From positions 620,337-684,336 of the forward strand of contig NZ_CP075169.1 in NCBI RefSeq assembly GCF_016865525.2: 64,000 nucleotides of DNA, written 5' to 3'. Made by a program: the position numbers and the translations under genes. Each line of letters opens with the position of its first letter. The stretch's first letter is position 1. Shown here one piece after another: positions 33,163 to 42,479 of this stretch. Source of the stretch: Sodalis ligni (lineage in GTDB: Bacteria; Pseudomonadota; Gammaproteobacteria; Enterobacterales; Enterobacteriaceae). A model generated the notes under the pieces. It saw only the letters and a program-made list of their open reading frames with translations, was not told the origin of the DNA and ran no database searches.

Positions 33163-34503
33163 ATGAAATTAGTCACTCAAGTTGCAGAACAGCGAAAATT
33201 ATTGGAAAACGCGGTTGCGCAAGCGCTGGAGCTGGCTGGCGCCGGTTCGGACGCGGCGGAAGTCGCGGTGACCAAAACCACCGGCATCGGCGTCAGTACG
33301 CGTTATGGCGAGGTGGAAAACGTCGAATTCAACAGTGACGGGGCTTTGGGCATCACCGTTTACTACCAGCAGCGCAAAGGCAGCGCTTCTTCCACCGATT
33401 TGAGTCCGGACGCTATTGCGCGCACCGTCGGCGCCGCGCTGGATATCGCCCGTTATACCTCTCCCGACCCGTTCGCCGGGCCGGCGGATAAAGAATTATT
33501 GGCCTTCGATGCCCCGGAACTGGATCTGTTCCATCCCGCCGAGCTTGATGCGGAACGCGGCGCGGAGCTGGCGGCGCGGGCTGAGATGATCGCCCTGAAG
33601 GCCGATAAGCGTATTACCAATACCGAAGGCGGCAACTTTAATAGCCATTACAGCACTAAAGTTTACGGCAATAGCCACGGTATGCTCAGCAGCTATAACA
33701 GCAGCCGCCATTCCATCTCCAGCAGCGTTATTGCGGAAAGCGGCGGGAATATGGAACGCAACTATGCCTATACCATCAGCCGGGTGTTTGAGGATCTGCG
33801 CTCGCCGGAGTGGGTGGGTGAAGAGAGCGCGCGTCGCACCCTGGAACACCTCAATCCCCGTAAGCTGGATACCATGCAGGCGCCGGTACTGTTCGCCGCC
33901 GAGGTGGCGACCGGGCTGTTCGGCCATCTGGTGGGCGCTATCAGCGGCGGCAGCGTCTATCGTAAAGCCACGTTTTTGCTTAACGATCTGGGTAAACCCG
34001 TTTTGCCCGATTGGATGACCATTGAAGAGTATCCTCATTTGTCGAGAGGCCTGGCTTCTTCCCCCTTTGACAGTGAGGGCGTCCGTACCGAGGATCGCAC
34101 CATCGTTAAAGACGGCGTTTTGCAGACCTGGCTATTAAGCAGTTATTCGGCGCGCAAGCTGGGTATGAAGACCACGGGCCATGCGGGGGGGATACATAAC
34201 TGGCGCATCGCCGGCCGGGGTCTTGATTTCGCGGGGCTTCTAAAACAAATGGATCGGGGCCTGGTGGTCACCGAGCTGATGGGACAAGGGGTCAGTGCCA
34301 TAACCGGCGATTACTCCCGTGGTGCGGCCGGTTTTTGGGTCGAACACGGTGAAATTCAGTATCCGGTAAGCGAGATAACCATTGCCGGAAATTTGCGGGA
34401 CATGCTGCGCAATATTGTAACCGTAGGGGATGATATCGAGACGCGAAGCAATATACAGTGTGGCTCGATATTATTACCGATGATGAAAATCGCTGGTCAA
34501 TAA
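33163..34503 (+). CDS. pmbA: Metalloprotease-like protein PmbA (TldE)
   Basis: PmbA/TldE is the non-catalytic partner of TldD. The 446 residues follow E. coli PmbA, including [34 protein letters not shown] and GHAGGIHNW. It lacks the HExxxH zinc motif seen in TldD, as expected. Together they process small peptides such as pro-microcins. It lies beside yjgA and upstream of cybC. Confidence 0.97.
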   Translation: MKLVTQVAEQRKLLENAVAQALELAGAGSDAAEVAVTKTTGIGVSTRYGEVENVEFNSDGALGITVYYQQRKGSASSTDLSPDAIARTVGAALDIARYTSPDPFAGPADKELLAFDAPELDLFHPAELDAERGAELAARAEMIALKADKRITNTEGGNFNSHYSTKVYGNSHGMLSSYNSSRHSISSSVIAESGGNMERNYAYTISRVFEDLRSPEWVGEESARRTLEHLNPRKLDTMQAPVLFAAEVATGLFGHLVGAISGGSVYRKATFLLNDLGKPVLPDWMTIEEYPHLSRGLASSPFDSEGVRTEDRTIVKDGVLQTWLLSSYSARKLGMKTTGHAGGIHNWRIAGRGLDFAGLLKQMDRGLVVTELMGQGVSAITGDYSRGAAGFWVEHGEIQYPVSEITIAGNLRDMLRNIVTVGDDIETRSNIQCGSILLPMMKIAGQ

Positions 34504-34516
34504 AAGGTCATCAATA

Positions 34517-34906
34517 ATGAAAATAAAAGCAGTAGCAATGTTGTCGTTAACCCTTCTCATGTTAAGTCCGCTGGCGGCGCAGGCCCGCGATCTCGGCGAC
34601 GACATGGACGCCTTGGCGGCCAATTACAGCGCGGTAATGAAAACCGACGATCCGGCCACTCTTCAGCATGCGCTGAACGGCATGCACGATGCGGCGCTGG
34701 ATGCGCGCAACGGCACCCCGCCCAAGCTTAAAGGACAGCCGGCCGACAGCGCGCAGATGAAAGACTTTCGTCAAGGCATCACGGATCTCATCGGCCAGAT
34801 AGAGCAGGCGCAGGCCCTGGCGCAAAAGGGCGATATCAAGCAAGCCAAGGCAGTGGCGGCGCAATTCAAACAAACCGAAAAAGTCAATCACGCCAAATTC
34901 CGCTAA
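34517..34906 (+). CDS. cybC: Soluble cytochrome b562
   Basis: This 129-residue periplasmic four-helix-bundle cytochrome binds heme b non-covalently. A Sec signal peptide ends near LAAQARD. In the mature part the axial ligands are present: Met in DLGDDMDAL (position 7) and His in VNHAKFR near the C-terminus. ATPPKLE-like text appears as GTPPKLKGQ. Its electron partners are unknown. The gene is a pseudogene in E. coli K-12 but intact here, 13 bases after pmbA. Confidence 0.93.
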   Translation: MKIKAVAMLSLTLLMLSPLAAQARDLGDDMDALAANYSAVMKTDDPATLQHALNGMHDAALDARNGTPPKLKGQPADSAQMKDFRQGITDLIGQIEQAQALAQKGDIKQAKAVAAQFKQTEKVNHAKFR

Positions 34907-35044
34907 ACACCCTTCATGATGGCCATTGCTCCCGCGCCCGGCGCAGGGCGGCAATGGCCGTACCCGCCGCCATCCTGTCCCGGCAAAGCAGCGTCGGGCC
35001 AGCATCTTTTATTATCCGCCGTCGATGCCTCGTTGCCGCAGCGT

Positions 35045-38000
35045 TTATATCCCCTGCCAGGCCAGCATAAACAGCAACATCCTGACGGGTTCCTGCGAGG
35101 GATGTTCACAGGAACGGTGGTTAAGCTGTGCATGCAAATGCAGCAATAAATGGCTGAACCTGTCCGCGTCGTTCAGGATCATTTTGACTCGAGCCAGGGC
35201 CTTGGTGCGGAATAATTGTCTGGCCAGCTTCTTATCGGATAAAAAGGCCACATGCTGAACGTTTGCCGCTTCGGATAAACTCACCAGGCTGTTGATTTCA
35301 TCGCTGCTCATGTTTCCCGACTGTAGTCGGGCCATTAGCAACGGGAAATCGTCTTTAAACACCGGATTCACCAAGGTCTCTTCCTCCGTGACGCTTCCTT
35401 TGCCCACCGAACGGCTGATGGAGGCGATATTTTCCCCGGAGGGAATTTCCTTGCAGCCGTAGCGGCAATAATGCGCCAGATAATGGTTATGAGGCCCCTT
35501 CGACTGGCGATACCGGACATTGAACCATAGCCGCTTCAGCGGATCGGATTTCAGGGCTACCGTGGCAATGGCAAAGGAATCAAAGGAAGCTCCCCAAACC
35601 CGGCCGTAATCGTCTCCGGTATGGTTCTCCAGCAAGGCCAACGTTTTTTTCAGGTTGCTAATGAAAAGCGACCAGGCGCGGTGCTGTATATTTTGGCCTG
35701 CGCCGATTATTTGCAGCGCGGAATAGAACAGGGTCCGCAGCCGCGGCTGCTCTTTTGAGGACAGCAATTCCCGTACCAAAGCGTCACACAGGGAAAGTCC
35801 TTTACGAATAGCATTTGCCTGCGGCGCATAACGCGGACTCAGCGCGATCTCCGCTTCCCCTAAGCCATAAAAAATGATTTTTTTCAAACCGGAATGCGCC
35901 AGGCTTTTTTCAGCGGCCAGGGCCAGCCGACAGGATTTATCATTGGGCAATCTGAAACCTTGCCGATAGCTAAGGCGTGAATCAATTCCGTGTTCCAACA
36001 TCACCGCTGATAGTGTTTTTTGGTAAGAAGCCAGTACCTGATCTCTGCCGGGAATATAAAAGAATTTTTTCTTCTTGTTATCAAACCTTATTTTTAACTC
36101 AATATTTTTATCGCCCCGCAATAGAAAAACGTTCTCGCCAGGCCCAGCGGATATTTCAAAATAATGGTTTTATTGTTAAATAGTCTACGCCATCAGCATC
36201 CTTGGCGATACCCAGGCTATTTACCGGTGTTAAATCGCCGGTTCTTTTGCAAAGCTCATTTAAATTTTCCATAAGCTTTTCATAAAGCCTGATGGAAATA
36301 TCGCTGTATACCGCCATGGAAATCGCCGACCGCGCGTGATATTCACGGCCGGTTAAGCGTCCGAACTGCCAATGGTTTTTCTCATTATGGCATACCGGGT
36401 AACCGGCATTGTCCTCATGGTGAATATCAAAAACTTCGTGGGCTTTCAGCCGGCTATAGAAACGCAGCGGCATGATCTTGCCAAACAGGCGGACGGCCTG
36501 GAGATTTTCCCGCCTCTGTCCGCTTGCCGGCGGCAGAGTGATGCTGAAATGCATGTCAATCCTACCGTTAGGCCATGTGCGCAGGGTGCGGACATAACCG
36601 GAGGGCATCACTGATAATGCCGTTAAAACCCGCTCTAAACCCCCATTGACGTGCTGGGCGCCCTGCATTGCTTGCATATCATAGTTCATTAGGGTCCGAA
36701 ATAACGACAGCGCTATTTTCGGCCCGGCTGAAAAATGAATAACACCTTCATCATCAAAGGGCAGTATTTCGCCGGCGGCGGAAAACAATAACGATAACGC
36801 CAGCCGAGACGGATCGGGAACAGGTGAATAGAACGAACCAGAAACAGGCGATTGAAGCGCCGTCTGACGCGCAGGCGGGTGATACGGACCGTCGCCTTCC
36901 AGCGGCTCAAGGGCGGTGAATGGCGCGATGGGCAAGGCATAGAGTTGGTTGAGCCAGAGAACGGAATCGCCATATCCGTTCTGCGGCCGGGCTTGCCGAA
37001 CGTCAGGTAAATAAGCGGCATCGGCCCATGCCCGCTCCAGCTGCCGTTCGCTCACTATCTCATACAGCAGTCCGGAGGCTTTTTCTTTGTTTTGCCAAAT
37101 ATGTTCTGGATAATCCGCGATGTTTTCCAACCAACGCTCTACTCCCCACCGTCCGAAGATCACATCGCTGCCCTTACTGTCCCGCAAGGCAAAGTGCTTC
37201 AGGAGTTCTTGCCGTGCGAAGCTGTCCCTGCTTTGCCCGACGACCCACTCCCTCATGGCCGCACCGTTTTCAAAGCGGCGAAAGGGCTGTTGGGCCCGGG
37301 GCAGATAGAGCAGCACATCCGGCGCCCCCGGCGCTTCTATCACCGCCAGATCGGTAGCGAGACAGCCGTTGATATCAAAAAGAGAGATATTTAAACGATG
37401 GCGGCCGTCCTCCCCAAGCCCCAGGGCTTGCATGTATATGCCAATATCCCCCGGGCTGGGCTGTTCCCGGTGGTGGCTTAGCCCGTTTACGATATGGATT
37501 AGATTCGCCAGGGCATGGAATTCTTGGTTGACGCGCCGGTAATGGTGCAGGGCATGCTGGTAAACCGCCGTCAGCTTCAGAGAGTCCAGCAGCGGATCCA
37601 GGTCCGATGGCTTGAAGGGCAATAGATCGCCGCGCCGGGTACCTGTTACGCTTGCGTTGCCGCGATACACGCCATAATCATCATCCAGGGCCGCCAGGTC
37701 TTCCGCCTCGCCGGTAAAATATTTTTTGATGGCAAATTCCGTGAGGGTCAGAGAACCTTTCGGCCTGTCCTCAAGACCCTGGCTGACGGGAGAATCAGGC
37801 GTGGACCGGGAAGGATCATTTTGATGCAAAAAACAGTGGTCCGGATTGAGTGAGACGCCAAAGCGCCGGCTGATGGCCTCGGCCAACTGCTGCGCCACAA
37901 TGTTGGTTATGGCGGGATAACTGTCCCGCAGGTAATGCCGTAACTGAACATAAGGCGCCGCCCAAAATGGGCCGCGGAACATCGTGTTTTGGGTGGTCGT

Positions 38001-39175
38001 CTCCGGTGGTAACAAGGTCTCTGATGACAGGTTCAATTTTGTCGCCAACAACGCTTTTAGCGTAACCGTCTCCGGGTAGGCCAAGGCTTCGGACGGTAGC
38101 GTTGCCGCGACCTCGGTAATGGCGTTTATCGGCGGCGGCGCCAAAACAGCGGCAGACCTGCCGGGCGCGGCGCCGCTGACGGCGGGGAAGGGCATCGCCA
38201 CGGCCATCAAACCCTGTGCGAGCACCTGCAATGCGCGGCGGACTGGGGCAATAACCGTGGAGAATAAAGCTGCGGACAACGAAGAGGCGGCAGATCCGGC
38301 AAGAGCCTGGCGATCATGGCGCCGATCCGTTCCCGGCCCGGTTGCCGTGGCGGGTACGTGCGGCTTTTTTATGCCGTAATAGGCTTCCGCGATGCGCTCC
38401 CGCTGAATTTGCCGGCGACGGCTGTCACAGGCCCAGAGCCGCGCCAGCCTGCGACCCTCCCTTTGTTCCCTTTTTTCCGCCGGATTCAGGATTGTCCGGC
38501 CAAAGGGATCTGCCGCGGGCTTAGGGCTCTCCGTGGCGGTTGCGCATAAGAGATGCCAGTATCGGCAGATGCGGGTAAAAGCTGCGCCAGGGCCACGGGC
38601 AGTTTTAAACCGGCGCGGCGGGGAGCCGGTACAGAATGCCCGGCAAGATAATATTCGCCCAACAGCGCCAGCACGCCCAGTACCAGATAATCGCCTTCCG
38701 TTGGCGTGTTAAACCCGGCCGGAAAGGAAGATTATCGAGCCCCACCCGATCCTCGATATGATTCTTGATAAAATTTGCCAAGAGCATCAATTTTTCGCTT
38801 TGGGGTAAAATGGTCAGGGCGAAAAGGGAATCCTCTATCAGCACGCTGCCGATATTTTCTTCACTGCGCCAGAGGCGATAAAATGAATGAGCGGCTGCCA
38901 GCAGGAAAAGGAATGCCCAGGCCGGTTTTATACAAGAGCGAGAGGGATAAACGATCCGCTTCATAGGAAGTGACTATTTTAATCAAATGAAACAGCGTTC
39001 GTTTAAGATCTTCCGTGAACGGAACATTTTCTGTCGGTAATTCCTCCGGTAGGTCGTAATATATTTCGCTATCATCGTCTGTTTCATAATTCGGATCTTC
39101 ACAATCAAAGAATTCGATTTCAGAATCATTGTTGTAAATATTATAATAATCTTTAAAGCCTTCGGTGATCTGCAT
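35045..39175 (-). pseudogene. Second decayed DUF6543-type toxin/effector gene, multiple frameshifts
   Basis: Reading leftward from an ATG at 39175 with a strong AAGGGGA ribosome site, one protein of roughly 1,370 residues can be followed through several frames: 39175-38861, about 38920-38690, about 38710-38540, about 38560-36156 and 36163-35045. The last shift is clear: in the A-run 36158-36161 (T-run on the coding strand) one extra base turns PLFEISAGPGENVF into PLF-stop. The central 700 residues carry FDINGCLATDL and VLLYLPRAQQPF, matching the toxin core of the 1-3584 gene. The final 358 residues match nothing I know. The opening is very acidic (YETDDDSEIYYD). The gene is presumably inactive, though the 700-codon central frame is long enough that a partial product cannot be excluded. 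Confidence 0.82.
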
Positions 39176-39943
39176 TAATTTCCCCTTGTGGATTTATTAT
39201 GGGTATTGGCGTGATATCCTTCTGACGGTATTTTTCCGAATCGCTGAGCAAGAGAAGTTAACCCATAATAAAAATCGGCACGCCGGGTTTACGGCATAAA
39301 AGTGGTAAATAACTCTTTATAGGCAATAAATAAAAGACGAAAATCGCTTGATGTTAATATGGAATGTTGATGAGATAAAGTTAATGGACTAATTATATGA
39401 GCAGTATTACTGCCATTTCATACCGGCAATGGGACGAAAATGTTCGTTATCGGAGCTGATCATATGATATGAACCTCCTATGCGTCATAGCTTGGCCGCA
39501 CCTGGGGCCGTCCGCAATTGCGATATCCACCGGGCTTGAAAGGCCATCATGGGTGCCGGCAGGTGCCTGGATTAGCATGATATTCCTGCATTAAAGAGGG
39601 TGATTTGACGAGGAGTATGACATTTGGGGCGAATGAATATCAAAATTTACCATATATTAAACTTATATTTTAAAAATGAAGTATTATTTTATTAATTCAT
39701 CATAAACTGCATTTTCATGCTGGTTAACGAGGCTACGTGAGTTAAAAGCGCTTTGCGGTCGAATTAAGCGGGTCAGATCACTTTCGTGAACGTTATTTCC
39801 GTTTCAAACTGGAAAAATAGCGGCTACAAACCCGGCGATATTAACGCTAGGGTAAATCATCAATAGCCTCACCATTGGGTGGCGCTGCAACTTGAAATCT
39901 ATTGGGCATATTCATTTCGCTAAGGACGATATGGGAGTACACA
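39176..39943. other. 768-base AT-rich gap before the SFCGS/deacetylase operon
   Basis: No gene is supported here. The region must hold the toxin promoter (minus) and the operon promoter (plus). It contains a perfect 12-base inverted repeat, TTTATTATGGGT at 39193-39204 and ACCCATAATAAA at 39261-39272. Near 39881-39909 the sequence CTGCAACTTGAAATCTATTGGGCATA resembles the right end of an ERIC element and may be a remnant. A tiny frame at 39617-39673 has a purine-rich leader too close to its ATG to be convincing. Confidence 0.5.
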
Positions 39944-40294
39944 GTGGTGGATAAAGCCGTACCCGCGACCGGGGGAAAGAATGAACTGGAACCGTTGTCC
40001 GCGGCGCTGATCGAAAAAGTGTTGGCGGGCATCATGGAGATGATGAAAACGAGAAATATTCAGGTCAATACCGTGCAGGAACAAATGCTGCATTCCCATG
40101 TCCGGGCAATGGTTCTGCGGTCCCTTACCGGTGAGCCGTTACCCGAGGTGGATGAAAGCCTGTTTGACGAAATCTCTCCGGATTCCATGTTAATGGCAAA
40201 AAAAGTGGTAAATGAATTAGGCAATTTACCGGTGGAAGAGGCCTATTTATTATCGGTTCATTTTGAAGTGGCGAAAGACAATACCGCTAAATAA
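39944..40294 (+). CDS. Small PRD-domain protein, first gene of the SFCGS operon
   Basis: The 116-residue protein corresponds to a short stand-alone PTS-regulation-domain family (which I recall as TIGR03582, EF_0829-like). PRD helices appear as LIEKVLAGIMEMM, EQMLHSHVRAMVLRSLTG and NLPVEEAYLLSVHFEVAK, with His residues in conserved-looking positions (HSHV and VHFE). GTG at 39944 is favoured by GGGAG at 39933-39937; the ATG-less frame upstream to 39902 is not family-like. With no DNA-binding domain it probably senses PTS phosphorylation and talks to the multidomain regulator at the operon end (inference). Confidence 0.8.
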   Translation: MVDKAVPATGGKNELEPLSAALIEKVLAGIMEMMKTRNIQVNTVQEQMLHSHVRAMVLRSLTGEPLPEVDESLFDEISPDSMLMAKKVVNELGNLPVEEAYLLSVHFEVAKDNTAK

Positions 40295-40310
40295 AGTTGG
40301 AGGACATTTT

Positions 40311-40676
40311 ATGGGTCAGGTAACAGTGGTCATCGGCGATCGTTTGGGTAAAGGCCAGAAAGTGGCCCAGGGCATTGAGCAGGCCGGCGGCAAAGCGATT
40401 GTCGTGCCCGGCATGGCCGCGGATATGAAGCTAGGGGACGTCATGCAAAAAGAGCAGGCGGATTTCGGCATCTCTTTTTGCGGCAGCGGCGGCGCCGGAG
40501 CCATTACCGCGCAGAATAAATACGGTTATAAAGCGAAATACGGCATGAGGTCCATTGAAGAGGGCGTCACTGCTATTCAGGAAGGATGCAAAGTGCTGGG
40601 TTTCGGTTTTATGGATAAGGAAGAGTTGGGGAAAAAGCTGATTGAAACCTGGCTTAAAAAATACGGCGCCGCCTGA
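40311..40676 (+). CDS. Glycine-rich SFCGS family protein (DUF2620)
   Basis: The 121-residue protein carries the family-naming motif SFCGSGGAGAITAQNKYGYK in its middle, with a single Cys in a glycine-rich loop. The N-terminal VTVVIGDRLGKGQKVAQGIEQAGGK resembles the phosphoryl-binding or nucleotide-type beta-loop-alpha start of EIIB-like proteins, but I see no established homology. GGAGG at about 40298-40302 precedes the ATG. The gene overlaps the next start (TGATG). As I recall, this family is found only in operons with DUF4310-4312; its role is unknown, perhaps a soluble transporter component. Confidence 0.85.
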   Translation: MGQVTVVIGDRLGKGQKVAQGIEQAGGKAIVVPGMAADMKLGDVMQKEQADFGISFCGSGGAGAITAQNKYGYKAKYGMRSIEEGVTAIQEGCKVLGFGFMDKEELGKKLIETWLKKYGAA

Positions 40677-40972
40677 TGGAAGAGCAGTCGGTCATTAAAG
40701 TCAGGGTGGCGGGCAAAGGCGAAACCAAGAACGGTGCGCTGGCCGCCGCGTTAAGCCAGGTTCAGCCGTCGGTAATGAAATCCACCGGCGCCGTTTTGCT
40801 GCGTATCGAACCCATGCAGGTGGACGTGGTGAGCGCGGAAGAAATCCGCACGGTGGAAAAATTTCTTTTTTTCTTTCTGCCCAGGGAAAAGAGGAGCTAC
40901 AGCGTGGTGTTGGATATTACGGTCAGCATCATCATGATCGATCCCGAAAAAATCCCTTTTTCTCAGCGTTAA
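40676..40972 (+). CDS. DUF4312 family protein
   Basis: A 98-residue soluble protein, beta-rich by appearance (IKVRVAGKGETKNGALAAALSQV then VVLDITVSIIMID). It fits the DUF4312 family always found between the SFCGS protein and the DUF4311 membrane protein. Start and stop overlap with its upstream neighbour (TGATG), implying matched production of the two. It contains no Cys or His, so it is unlikely to carry a phosphoryl group itself; a structural or coupling subunit is my guess. Confidence 0.8.
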   Translation: MEEQSVIKVRVAGKGETKNGALAAALSQVQPSVMKSTGAVLLRIEPMQVDVVSAEEIRTVEKFLFFFLPREKRSYSVVLDITVSIIMIDPEKIPFSQR

Positions 40973-41002
40973 TCAGGTGGGTTAATACAAAAGGATAATC
41001 CG

Positions 41003-41779
41003 ATGTTTCTCATCATTTTAATCAAGTCTCTTATTATCGGCGGGCTGGTGGGATTTGGCGTGGGCGCCGGAGCGGCCCGTATGTTCCATGCTCCCACCAT
41101 TCAGGGCATGGGGGCGTTTCGTACCTTGGGAGAGCTGAATTCGTGCGAAGGGGATCCTGCATCCCATTTTTCCTTCGGCCTGGGATTTTTCTTTAACGCC
41201 TGGGCGTCTTCGGTGGCGGCCGGGTCTTTTACCCAGGATGTGGATCATCGCATTATCCCGCACTGGGGCGCGGCGGTGCTGATGATAAAAAACCGCCGGC
41301 TAGACCAGACCATGCACGATCCGCGGCGTATGGCCATTGCCTGCGGCATCATCGGCATGGTGGTGGTGGCGTTTCTTAACTCCACGGCTTCCGCCGTTCC
41401 GGCCGCGCTGCAGGTGACGGCGGTGAAGGTGCTGGTGCCTGCCGCCAATATTCTGGTGAACACCGTGATGCCGGTTATTTTCTGGCTGGCGGCCATTGAT
41501 GCCGGCAAACGTTCGGGTTTTTGGGCGACGATTTTCGGCGGCCTGGCGCAATTGATCATGGGCAACGCCGTGCCGGGACTGGTGCTGGGGATTCTGATCG
41601 GCAAAGGGGTGGAAGAGGGCGGCTGGAACAAGATTACCGGCATCATGATGACGGCCATCGTGGCGCTGTTTGTCCTGAGCGGATTTTTCCGCGGTTTCGA
41701 TATGAAAATGCTGCAGTCTTTCAGCCTGGGCGTTCCCGGCTGGCTGGACGCTATCCATAACCAGCTGAGCGGTAAATAA
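41003..41779 (+). CDS. DUF4311 family membrane protein, probable transporter subunit
   Basis: The 258-residue protein has about six to seven hydrophobic segments and begins with a membrane helix (FLIILIKSLIIGGLVGFGVGAGAARMF). A polar conserved-looking stretch, GELNSCEGDPASHFSFGLGFFFNAWASS, follows the first helix and could line a substrate site. GNAVPGLVLGILIGKG is near the C-terminus. It fits the DUF4311 family and pairs with DUF4310 next door; together they look like the membrane part of a transporter, comparable in arrangement to EIIC plus EIID of mannose-type PTS, though I see no sequence proof. Confidence 0.82.
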   Translation: MFLIILIKSLIIGGLVGFGVGAGAARMFHAPTIQGMGAFRTLGELNSCEGDPASHFSFGLGFFFNAWASSVAAGSFTQDVDHRIIPHWGAAVLMIKNRRLDQTMHDPRRMAIACGIIGMVVVAFLNSTASAVPAALQVTAVKVLVPAANILVNTVMPVIFWLAAIDAGKRSGFWATIFGGLAQLIMGNAVPGLVLGILIGKGVEEGGWNKITGIMMTAIVALFVLSGFFRGFDMKMLQSFSLGVPGWLDAIHNQLSGK

Positions 41780-41798
41780 CCTCGAGGGGATCCTGAAA

Positions 41799-42443
41799 AT
41801 GGAACAAGAAAAACGCGGTTTTTGGTATGCCGACTGGTCTTTCCCGATCTTTGTCGGGGTACTGTCCGCCGGCATTTTCGCCGGTACCCATATGTATTAT
41901 CTCTACGGCATCGGGGCGTTCAATGAAGTGGCGTTTGTCTCCATGCTGCGCACCGGCATAGATACCGGGGTATACGGCGCGGTGGCGGCCTTTGGCGCCA
42001 GCTTTCTGTTTGCCCGCATTATCGAAGGTTCGCTGGTGGGAATCCTGGATATCGGCGGCGCGCTACAGACCGGCGTAGGACTTGGGGTACCGGCGCTGCT
42101 GCTGGGGGCCGGCATTAAATATCCGCTGCAGAATTTCGCCGCGTCGCTGGCCACCGGCCTGGTGCTGGGGATAGTTATCGGCTGCCTGATTATCCTGGCG
42201 CGCAAGTTCACCATCAACCAGAGCAATTCCACTTATGGGGCGGATGTCATGATGGGCGCGGGTAACGCCTCCGGCCGTTTTCTCGGCCCGCTGATCATCC
42301 TGTCCGCCATCACGGCGTCGATCCCTATCGGTTTGGGTTCTCTGCTGGGGGCGCTGCTGTTTTATCTCTGGAATAAGCCCATAACCGGCGGCGCCATTCT
42401 GGGCGCGATGATACTCGGGGCAATCTTCCCCATAGCGCTGTAA
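41799..42443 (+). CDS. DUF4310 family membrane protein, probable transporter subunit
   Basis: The 214-residue protein starts with a short soluble WYADWSF stretch and then has about six membrane segments. Glycine-rich motifs DIGGALQTGVGLGVPALLLGAG and DVMMGAGNASGRFLGP are notable; the latter echoes GVGAGAARMF of the DUF4311 partner, so the two may descend from one ancestor. It follows DUF4311 by 19 bases. Confidence 0.82.
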   Translation: MEQEKRGFWYADWSFPIFVGVLSAGIFAGTHMYYLYGIGAFNEVAFVSMLRTGIDTGVYGAVAAFGASFLFARIIEGSLVGILDIGGALQTGVGLGVPALLLGAGIKYPLQNFAASLATGLVLGIVIGCLIILARKFTINQSNSTYGADVMMGAGNASGRFLGPLIILSAITASIPIGLGSLLGALLFYLWNKPITGGAILGAMILGAIFPIAL

Positions 42444-42479
42444 CCACGTATATCAGGTGCGTTATACGGAGAATGGCAA

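Noticed and set aside
39617..39673. 18-codon frame with AGGAG upstream in the gap before the operon
   Set aside because: The purine-rich stretch is one base from the ATG, too close for a normal ribosome site, and the peptide has no support.
39176..39943. Search for a sigma-54 promoter or a PRD antiterminator hairpin before the SFCGS operon
   Set aside because: No TGGCAC-N5-TTGCA-like pair or convincing terminator/antiterminator structure was seen.
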